Both the position numbers and the translations under genes were made by a program. The notes under the pieces were generated by a model, which worked only from the letters and a program-made list of their open reading frames with translations, searched no databases and was not told the DNA's origin. Of a stretch of DNA of 5,411 nt, positions 1 through 4,866 are shown piece by piece (the stretch's first letter is position 1; each line of letters opens with the position of its first letter). The DNA is from DATHVI01 sp035461385 (GTDB lineage Bacteria; Actinomycetota; Thermoleophilia; Solirubrobacterales; 70-9), in NCBI GenBank assembly GCA_035461385.1, contig DATHVI010000069.1, forward strand, positions 1 to 5,411, given 5' to 3'.

Positions 1-615
1 CCCCGTGACGGAGCCGCGACCCGAGAGCGGATCCTCGACTCCGCTCAAGCGCTGGTCCTCGAACGCGGCTTCGCCGCGACCAGCGTCGAGGCGGTGATCG
101 CCGCCGCCGAGACGACGAAGGGCGCGTTCTTCCACCACTTCCCCTCGAAGCGCGACCTCGGCCGCGCCCTGCTCACCCGCTATGCGGCGGCAGACGAACG
201 CATCCTCGACGAGTTCATGGCCGGCGCCGAGTCCGAGTCCGACGACCCCGCCGAGCAGGCGGTGGCGTTCGTGCGCCGGTTCGAGGAGGCGGCCGACGAG
301 CTGATGCCGGCCCAGCCCGGCTGCCTGTTCGTGTCGTTCGTCTACGAGAGCCAGCTCGAGCAGGGAAGCGACGAGCTGATCCGGGAGTCGATCCTCGCCT
401 GGCGCGAGCGGATCCACGCAAAGCTCGAGGCCGCCGCCGTCGCGCACCCTCCGCCGCACCCGGTCGATCTGCGCTCCCTGGCCGACCACGTGTTCACGAC
501 CTTCGAGGGCTCGTTCATCCTCGCTCGCGCGATGGGCGACCCCGACCACCTCCGCGCACAGCTCGCTCAGCTACGGCACTACCTCGAGCTGCTGTTCGGG
601 ATCGCCGAGGGCTAG
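1..615 (+). CDS. TetR/AcrR-family transcriptional regulator (5' partial)
   Basis: A DNA-binding repressor of the TetR family, which normally works as a dimer and releases DNA when a small ligand binds its C-terminal domain. The frame is open from base 1 and ends with TAG at 613-615, giving 204 visible residues. This is close to the usual family length of about 200, so only a few N-terminal residues should lie outside the window. The GTG at 94 is internal and would delete half of the DNA-binding domain. Visible residues 7-53 form the HTH: TRERILDSA opens helix 1, GFAATSVEAV leads to the HTH, and TTKGAFFHHFPSKRDL (38-53) is the recognition helix and the classic TetR signature. The rest (about 60-204) is the helical ligand and dimer domain and includes GCLFVSFVYES. 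The ligand and targets cannot be read from sequence. The next gene converges on it, so no local operon is visible. Confidence 0.92.
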   Translation, partial: PRDGAATRERILDSAQALVLERGFAATSVEAVIAAAETTKGAFFHHFPSKRDLGRALLTRYAAADERILDEFMAGAESESDDPAEQAVAFVRRFEEAADELMPAQPGCLFVSFVYESQLEQGSDELIRESILAWRERIHAKLEAAAVAHPPPHPVDLRSLADHVFTTFEGSFILARAMGDPDHLRAQLAQLRHYLELLFGIAEG

Positions 616-632
616 TGCTGCTGTAGCGCGCC

Positions 633-652
633 CCGCCCGGGCACCCCGGCGG
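633..652 (+). terminator. weak GC-rich hairpin after the TetR gene
   Basis: CCGCC (633-637) can pair with GGCGG (648-652) around a GC-rich interior, starting 18 nt after the TetR stop. There is no T-run, the inner part has a mismatch, and alternative pairings exist. In DNA this rich in GC such a short stem may be chance. It is a possible 3' end signal only. Confidence 0.22.
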
Positions 653-675
653 CGAGCGTGGCGCGATTGCCGGCG

Positions 676-823
676 ATGTCCGCTTCGGCGGATCAGGTGC
701 CGAGAGGGCCGAAGGCGGTCACGGCGGCCGAGCTCAAGGCCCAGATCGAGGCCGAGCGCCCCGCTTTGCCTCTCGAACGACACCGGCGACTGGACGCCGC
801 TCGTCCGGGCGGTGATGAAGTAG
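676..823 (+). pseudogene. Decayed 5' fragment of an FHA-type regulator gene
   Basis: From ATG 676 the frame reads MSASADQVPRGPKAVTAAEL and continues KAQIEAER. This matches the start of the intact FHA-HTH gene at 2578 (GPKPVTASELKAQIEAER; 16 of 18 residues identical over the shared core). By eye, bases 706-760 and 2617-2671 agree at 47 of 55 positions, and most differences are at third codon positions, as expected of a paralogue that diverged while coding. After R28 (base 759) the similarity is lost: there is no FHA GR, SxLH or NG motif. The original frame becomes Arg/Pro-rich and runs antisense into the kinase gene. A +1 shift at about 760 gives a short tail, PLCLSNDTGDWTPLVRAVMK, ending at TAG 821-823. 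This tail might be a degraded 'PFLVHRDGAGE'-like stretch or foreign sequence. I see a remnant, not a working gene; the right boundary is uncertain. Confidence 0.55.
706..760 (+). repeat. Direct repeat, copy 1 (FHA leader segment)
   Basis: This is the dispersed partner of 2617-2671, in the same orientation and about 1.9 kb away on the other side of the kinase gene. Its last 31 bases (730-760) differ from 2641-2671 at one position only. The repeat encodes the leader that precedes the FHA domain, so it reflects gene paralogy rather than a mobile element. No terminal inverted repeats or target duplications are visible around it. Confidence 0.6.
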
Positions 824-847
824 GCCGCTCCGCGGGACGAACGTGGC

Positions 848-872
848 TTCACCCACCCACGAGGTGGGTGAA
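848..872. terminator. Perfect 10-bp hairpin between convergent transcripts
   Basis: TTCACCCACC (848-857) and GGTGGGTGAA (863-872) are exact reverse complements separated by the 5-nt loop CACGA. The hairpin begins 20 bases beyond the kinase stop codon (893-895 on the minus strand) and lies downstream of the plus-strand TetR gene and FHA remnant, so it is well placed to stop transcription from both sides. Neither strand has a clear T-run after the stem, so it is not a textbook intrinsic terminator. Stem-only terminators are proposed for high-GC actinobacteria. A protein-binding operator is the alternative. Confidence 0.55.
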
Positions 873-892
873 TCGATGCCTGCGGGCCGCGG

Positions 893-2509
893 CTACGGCG
901 CTGCGCGCAAGGTCGAGGCCGCGTGCCTCGCCACCTCGGCCGCGACGTCGACCGCATCCGGCGACCCCTGTTCGGCGGTCGCCTGCACGCGATAGATCTC
1001 ACCTCCGAGCTCGAAGAAGTAGGCGAAGGCGTGACCCGGGCCGGACCCGGAGGCGAAGTCGTGGGTGATGTCGAACTCCCAGAAGATCGCCCGCCGGTCG
1101 CCGGGGAGATCGATGTCCTCGAGGGCGTGGCGCTGGTAGTGCTCGTCGCGCTGAAGGAGGAAGTCCTCTTCGGCGTCGCCCACGGCCGACACCGAGAGCA
1201 CGGTGTCCATGCTCGGGATTCGGTTGATTCCGATCCGGATATCGCCGTCTGGACTTCGCCGCCGGGTCCTGCGGTTCCCCGGTGCCCCACGAGGCGCATC
1301 GTCGGCCTCCGCGATCCACCCAGCGGGCAACTCAACTTCGAACGCGTCCCCGGGTGATTCGAGCGCGTATTCGACCTCGACGCCGTTGCCCTCGCCCTCC
1401 CCGATCCAGCCAAGGCCCAGAGCCACGCCGAGGCCGGCCGCGAGCACGAGCGCGGTCGCGAGCGCGGCGAGCAGCCAGCGGCGCCTGCGCGGGCGCCGGC
1501 CGCGCGCCGCGATCGAAGTCGTCGGAGCCACGTGACCGGGTGCCGCCTCGGCGACCTCACCGTCGTCGTCGCCGTCCTCGGCGGAGACCAGCGTCGGCTC
1601 GAACGGCGCCGGGGTGAGTGGCTCGTCGGCGGCCGGCTCCCCGGGCTCGGGAGCGAGGCGGGCCTGGCGGCGCCAGCGCGGGCCGAGGACCTCGATCAAG
1701 ACGTCCTCGAGCTCGTGCCAGGCCTGCTCGGCGCCGGCCGGGCGATCTGCGGGGTCTTTTGCGAGCAGGCCCGTCACCCAGGCCGCGAGTCTCGGGTCGA
1801 GGTCCGGCCGGGCCTCGACCGGGTCGGGCGGCCGCTCGTTGACCTGGCGCATCAGCAACGCGATCGGCGCCTCCTCCTCTGCGAACGGGAGCCGCCCGGT
1901 GAACATCTCGTAGGCGAGGACGCCGGTCGCGTAGAGGTCCGTCCACGGCCCGACCTCCTCACCCATCGCCTGCTCGGGCGCCATGTACGCGGGGGTGCCG
2001 ACGGTGACCCCGGTCGCCGTCTTGAAGCCTTCGACCGCGTCGCGCGTCGCCCGGGCGATGCCGAAGTCGGCGATCTTGATCCGGCCGTCGTCGGTGACCA
2101 TCAGGTTCTCGGGCTTGAGGTCGCGATGGACGACGCCCACCGCCTCGGCGTGGGCGAGCGCGGCGAGCACGCCCTCGAGCACGCCGGCCGCCTGCGCGGG
2201 GCTGAGGTCGCGGATCCTCCCCCGCATCGACCCACCGGGCACGTACTCCATCGCGATGTATGGAGTTCCCTCGTGCTCGAAGTACTCGTGGAGGACGACG
2301 ACGTTCGGGTGGGCGAGCGATCCCGCAAGCCGCGACTCGCGGACGAACCGCTGCGCGAACGAGGGATCGGCAACGGCTAGCCGGGAGAGCTCCTTGAGCG
2401 CGACGAGGCGGTCGAGGTCGGTCTGGCGGGCGAGGAAGACGACCGCCGTCGCGCCGCGTCCGAGGACGCGAAGCAGGCGATAGTGCCCGACCGTCCGCTC
2501 GCGGCTCAC
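893..2509 (-). CDS. Transmembrane Ser/Thr protein kinase, PknB-like, with novel ectodomain
   Basis: A 538-residue membrane kinase that transfers phosphate from ATP to Ser/Thr of itself and partner proteins. The Hanks-type domain spans about 8-270 and has all key residues: glycine loop GRGATAVV (17-24), K39 in VALKEL, helix-C E58, HRDLKPEN (128-135; D130 catalytic, N135), DFG (148-150) and APE (177-179). The activation loop offers T164, T166, T169 and T172 as phosphorylation sites. An acidic, Pro-rich linker (about 285-336) contains T330-T-S-I333, a pT-x-x-I type FHA-binding possibility. A run of arginines (338-344) precedes one membrane helix (345-367), which places residues 370-538 outside the cell. 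That domain has no PASTA repeats; 'DAFEVELPAGW' and its alternating beta pattern resemble PsbP/Mog1/LpqN-like folds (inference). The start is GTG at 2509, with GAGGG 7 nt upstream; no other start codon exists in this frame before a stop. The gene is divergent from the FHA-HTH gene, its likely partner. Confidence 0.97.
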   Translation of the reverse strand: MSRERTVGHYRLLRVLGRGATAVVFLARQTDLDRLVALKELSRLAVADPSFAQRFVRESRLAGSLAHPNVVVLHEYFEHEGTPYIAMEYVPGGSMRGRIRDLSPAQAAGVLEGVLAALAHAEAVGVVHRDLKPENLMVTDDGRIKIADFGIARATRDAVEGFKTATGVTVGTPAYMAPEQAMGEEVGPWTDLYATGVLAYEMFTGRLPFAEEEAPIALLMRQVNERPPDPVEARPDLDPRLAAWVTGLLAKDPADRPAGAEQAWHELEDVLIEVLGPRWRRQARLAPEPGEPAADEPLTPAPFEPTLVSAEDGDDDGEVAEAAPGHVAPTTSIAARGRRPRRRRWLLAALATALVLAAGLGVALGLGWIGEGEGNGVEVEYALESPGDAFEVELPAGWIAEADDAPRGAPGNRRTRRRSPDGDIRIGINRIPSMDTVLSVSAVGDAEEDFLLQRDEHYQRHALEDIDLPGDRRAIFWEFDITHDFASGSGPGHAFAYFFELGGEIYRVQATAEQGSPDAVDVAAEVARHAASTLRAAP

Positions 2510-2556
2510 CGCGCCGCCCTCGCCGCGCCCAACTCGGCGACCAACCGCTCTCCCAT
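2506..2556 (-). CDS. Possible 16-codon leader ORF upstream of the kinase
   Basis: On the minus strand an ATG at 2556-2554 opens a frame encoding MGERLVAELGAARAAR that stops at TGA 2508-2506. That stop overlaps the kinase GTG start in the four bases GTGA, the arrangement typical of translational coupling. A -10-like TACGCT (2568-2563) lies 6 nt upstream of the ATG, so the ORF could be translated from a leaderless transcript. Against it: it is very short, has no recognisable family, and such overlaps arise by chance in GC-rich DNA. It should be treated as a candidate only. Confidence 0.3.
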   Translation of the reverse strand: MGERLVAELGAARAAR

Positions 2557-2577
2557 GTGACTAGCGTATTTCCCACG
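2557..2577. promoter_or_regulatory. Overlapping divergent -10-like elements, kinase / FHA-HTH
   Basis: The 68-bp gap between the two start codons contains its only AT-rich patch here. TAGCGT (2562-2567, + strand) and TACGCT (2568-2563, - strand) both fit the TAnnnT pattern of actinobacterial -10 boxes and overlap by five bases. On the minus strand, initiation 6-7 nt downstream would fall near ATG 2556. On the plus strand it would fall at about 2574-2578, right at the FHA gene ATG, which has no Shine-Dalgarno sequence. Both genes could therefore be leaderless or nearly so and compete for polymerase. No convincing -35 box is visible for either direction. Confidence 0.38.
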
Positions 2578-3285
2578 ATGAGCGACGCGACCTCATCCGA
2601 AGGGTCCGGCCCGCCCGGCCCGAAGCCCGTAACCGCCTCCGAGCTCAAGGCTCAGATCGAGGCCGAGCGCCGGGGCGAGCCGTTCCTCGTCCACCGCGAC
2701 GGCGCCGGCGAGCTGCAGACCGTCGTCATCGACCGGCAGGCCGAGGAGCTCTGGGTCGGCCGCGCGTCGTCGACCGATCTACGCCTCGACTGGGATCGCG
2801 AGGTCTCGGGCCTGCACGCCCAGCTCGAGCGGATCGGGGACGACGTCACCCTGGTCGACGACGGGCTCTCGCGCAACGGCTCGTACGTCAACGGCGAGCG
2901 GATCACGGGACGGCGGCGGCTTCGCGACGGCGACGTGCTCCGCTTCGGCCGCACGTCGGTCCTCTACCGCGCTCCGGCCCCCGGCCGGGAATCGCTCGAG
3001 ACGCTGCTCTCGGTCGATCCGGTCCAGCGGATCGAGGTCTCGCCCGCGCAGCGCCGGGTCTTGGTCGCGCTCTGCCGGCCGTTCAAGGAGGGCGCTGAGT
3101 TCACAAGTCCGGCGACGAATCAGCAGATCGCCGCCGAGCTCCATCTCAGCGTCGAGGCGGTGAAGACGCACCTGCGAGCCCTGTTCGAGCGGTTCGAGCT
3201 CGCCGACGTGCCGCAGAATCGCAAGCGGGTCGAGCTCGCCAAGCGGGCGCTTCAGAGCGGCGTCATCTCCGAGCACGAGCTCTGA
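2578..3285 (+). CDS. FHA-domain protein with C-terminal LuxR-like HTH
   Basis: A 235-residue probable phosphothreonine-dependent transcription factor. Residues 15-40 (PKPVTASELKAQIEAERRGE onward) form a leader also seen in the decayed copy at 676. The FHA domain spans about 45-132: G61-R62, S77-x-L-H80 (the SxxH element), and SRNGSYVNGERI (98-109), matching the SxNGxxVNG core that binds phosphothreonine. After a linker, residues 153-230 carry an HTH. NQQIAAELHLSVEAVKTHLRAL (from 181) closely resembles the GerE/LuxR recognition helix pattern (NkeIA..L.lS..TVktHl). I chose ATG 2578, not the in-frame GTG 2557, because the paralogous remnant also starts MS... at the same distance before GPK; neither start has a Shine-Dalgarno sequence, consistent with a leaderless message. 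Divergence from the kinase gene suggests the kinase sets its phosphorylation-dependent activity. EmbR of mycobacteria has similar parts in the opposite order. Confidence 0.95.
   Translation: MSDATSSEGSGPPGPKPVTASELKAQIEAERRGEPFLVHRDGAGELQTVVIDRQAEELWVGRASSTDLRLDWDREVSGLHAQLERIGDDVTLVDDGLSRNGSYVNGERITGRRRLRDGDVLRFGRTSVLYRAPAPGRESLETLLSVDPVQRIEVSPAQRRVLVALCRPFKEGAEFTSPATNQQIAAELHLSVEAVKTHLRALFERFELADVPQNRKRVELAKRALQSGVISEHEL
2617..2671 (+). repeat. Direct repeat, copy 2 (FHA leader segment)
   Basis: This is the intact copy, within the FHA-HTH gene, of the segment found at 706-760 (47 of 55 bases identical by eye). It encodes GPKPVTASELKAQIEAER. Confidence 0.6.
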
Positions 3286-3323
3286 TGCGAAGCCATACCC
3301 AGGTGTGGGCGAACCCCACCCCC

Positions 3324-3350
3324 GGGGCCCGGGTTGCGCCCTGGGGTCCC
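3324..3350 (+). terminator. GC-rich hairpin between FHA-HTH and sulfatase genes
   Basis: GGGG+CCCGGG (3324-3333) can fold onto CCTGGG and TCCC (3340-3350) with loop TTGCGC, one bulged G and two G-T pairs. It starts about 38 nt after the FHA-HTH stop. A smaller perfect stem, GTGGG/CCCAC (3305-3309 with 3315-3319), lies just before it. No T-run follows. The pair probably separates the FHA-HTH message from the sulfatase message, or attenuates read-through into it. Confidence 0.42.
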
Positions 3351-3362
3351 TGGCCGACCCCG

Positions 3363-3375
3363 TGTGGCGGCCACA
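3363..3375. promoter_or_regulatory. Inverted repeat TGTGG-CGG-CCACA before the sulfatase
   Basis: Two exact 5-bp arms flank a 3-bp spacer, ending 12 bp before the sulfatase ATG. The site could be an operator for a dimeric regulator or a small stem near the ribosome binding region. The rest of the 3286-3387 gap shows no gene and no clear -10/-35 pair, so the sulfatase promoter is not identified. Confidence 0.28.
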
Positions 3376-3387
3376 GAGTTGGGGTGG

Positions 3388-4866
3388 ATGAGATCCGCCG
3401 CATCCGCTTCGATCGCGCCGACGCGACCGCGCCGCTCCGCGCGGCGCCTCGCCTCGGTCGCGCTCCTCGCCGCCCTCGCGCCGCTCGCCCCGTCGGTGCT
3501 TGCGTTGACGTCGCGGACCGAGCTCACCGCCGGCGCCGGGAAGGCGAAGCCGAACGTCCTCGTCGTGATCACCGACGACCAGGACGTCGCCTCGCTGCGC
3601 GTGATGCGAAAGCTGCGGCGGACCCTCGGCGACGGCGGCCTCTCGTTCGTGAACGCTTTCGCCAACACGCCGCTCTGCTGCCCGGCGCGGGCGATCTATC
3701 TCAGCGGCCAGTACGCGCACAACAATGGCGTGATCAGCAACCGGGGGTCGCGCGGCGGCTACTCCGCGTTCGACCCGAGCGCCAACCTCGCCGAGGCGGT
3801 CAATGCCGCCGGCTACCGCACCGGCTTCATCGGCAAGTACATGAACGGTTACTGGAAGGCGGCCCAGCGGAGCCCGGCGAAGGCGGTCCCACCCGGCTTC
3901 GATCACTGGGTCGCGAGCCTCGACCACACGATGTACGGCTACCGGCTGAACGTCAACGGCCGCCTCAAGCGTCTCGGCCGCAAGCCGCGCCACTACGACA
4001 CCAACCTGATCGCCCGACGGGCGCATCGGTTCATCGACCAAAGCCTCGACCGCGGCACGCCCTTCTTCCTCAGCGTCCTCACCCTGGCGCCCCACGGCGA
4101 GCCGAAGCGGGTGAAGCGAAACCTGTGGCCGAGCCCGCGTCCCGCGCCGCGCCACCGCGCCAGGTTCGGGAAGCTGCGACTGCCGAGGCCGCCGTCGTTC
4201 AACCTCCGCAACGTCTCCGGCAAGCCGCGGGTCGTGCGCAGGGAATCGCGGTTCTCCCACGCCCGCAAGCGCGAGCTCCGCCAGCGCCACCGCTCGCGGC
4301 TTCGCAGCCTGCTAGCGGTCGACGACATGGTCGATCGGCTGATCCGCCGGCTGCGCGAGCGCGGTGCGCTCGATGACACCTACGTCATCTTCACCTCCGA
4401 CAACGGCTTCATGCTCGGCGAGCATCGCCTCGTCGGCAAGCTCCACCTTTACGAGGAGAGCGTCCGCGTCCCGCTGCTGATCCGCGGTCCCGGGATCCCC
4501 GCCGGGGCGACGCGCGAGCAACTCGTCGGCCTCGTCGATCTCGCGCCGACGATCTACGCGCTCACCGGCTCGACCCCGCTGCGCGAGCCGGATGGGATCT
4601 CGCTGCTACCGCTGATCGCTGACCCTCGGGCCGAGATCGATCGCTCGATCCTGCTCGAGAACCACGTCGGGGCGAGCGCGGTGCGGGCGCCGGGCCTCTT
4701 CTACGCCGAGCACTCGCGCAGCGACGAGACCGAGCTCTATGACCTCGAGGCGGACCCCCACCAGCTCGACAACGTGCGCGACGAGCCGCGCTACCGAGCC
4801 GACCGCGACCGCCTCGCGGCCCGCCTTGAAGAGCTTCGCGACTGCGCGGGAAGTGAGTGCCGATGA
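3388..4866 (+). CDS. Exported sulfatase (formylglycine-dependent, alkaline phosphatase superfamily)
   Basis: A 492-residue enzyme expected to hydrolyse sulfate esters outside the membrane. Residues 1-39 look like a signal peptide: a basic n-region with two Arg pairs (15-16, 19-20), hydrophobic 21-39, and a possible cut after V-L-A39. The twin arginines leave open Tat export. Catalytic features are in the expected order: metal-binding D63-D64 in ITDDQD; C97-C-P-A-R101, the CxPxR motif whose first Cys becomes formylglycine, followed by AIYLSGQ; K150 in GFIGK; H236 in LAPHGE; D338-N339 in TSDNG; and K351 in GKLHLYEESVRVPL. The C-terminus has the usual ETELYDLEADPHQLDNV (447-463). Residues 240-306 are very basic (25 Lys/Arg in 67). 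ATG 3388 was preferred to the in-frame TTG 3334, which lies inside a hairpin and would put extra residues before the signal peptide. The substrate is unknown. The stop codon overlaps the next gene (ATGA). A formylglycine-generating enzyme must be encoded elsewhere. Confidence 0.95.
   Translation: MRSAASASIAPTRPRRSARRLASVALLAALAPLAPSVLALTSRTELTAGAGKAKPNVLVVITDDQDVASLRVMRKLRRTLGDGGLSFVNAFANTPLCCPARAIYLSGQYAHNNGVISNRGSRGGYSAFDPSANLAEAVNAAGYRTGFIGKYMNGYWKAAQRSPAKAVPPGFDHWVASLDHTMYGYRLNVNGRLKRLGRKPRHYDTNLIARRAHRFIDQSLDRGTPFFLSVLTLAPHGEPKRVKRNLWPSPRPAPRHRARFGKLRLPRPPSFNLRNVSGKPRVVRRESRFSHARKRELRQRHRSRLRSLLAVDDMVDRLIRRLRERGALDDTYVIFTSDNGFMLGEHRLVGKLHLYEESVRVPLLIRGPGIPAGATREQLVGLVDLAPTIYALTGSTPLREPDGISLLPLIADPRAEIDRSILLENHVGASAVRAPGLFYAEHSRSDETELYDLEADPHQLDNVRDEPRYRADRDRLAARLEELRDCAGSECR

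Noticed and set aside
658..1068. A full-length 136-codon gene from GTG 658
   Set aside because: Only the codons up to about base 760 resemble a protein. The rest is Arg/Pro-rich and overlaps the kinase gene antisense. It is treated as a pseudogene fragment from ATG 676.
1532..2380. A 282-codon plus-strand open frame opposite the kinase gene
   Set aside because: It is antisense to the kinase catalytic domain, and its apparent length follows from third-position GC bias. No family features are seen.
706..2671. The two 55-bp direct repeats as ends of a composite mobile element carrying the kinase
   Set aside because: The repeats are coding, differ mainly at synonymous sites, and there is no transposase, inverted terminal repeat or target duplication. 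Gene paralogy explains them better.
3301..3320. A tRNA T-arm-like sequence (GTGGGGTTCGCCCAC on the minus strand)
   Set aside because: The stem and GTTCG look like a T-arm, but the loop is too short and no acceptor, D or anticodon arms surround it.
2779..4290. A 503-codon open frame on the minus strand opposite the FHA-HTH and sulfatase genes
   Set aside because: It lies fully antisense to two genes with clear motifs, has an irregular Arg/Glu/Val-rich composition without any domain, and such frames are common opposite GC-rich coding DNA.
3285..4376. A plus-strand frame whose ATG overlaps the FHA-HTH stop codon (TGATG) and runs through the sulfatase
   Set aside because: The start overlap is attractive, but the product is an Arg/Pro/Ala-rich shift of the sulfatase frame with no motifs and no signal peptide.
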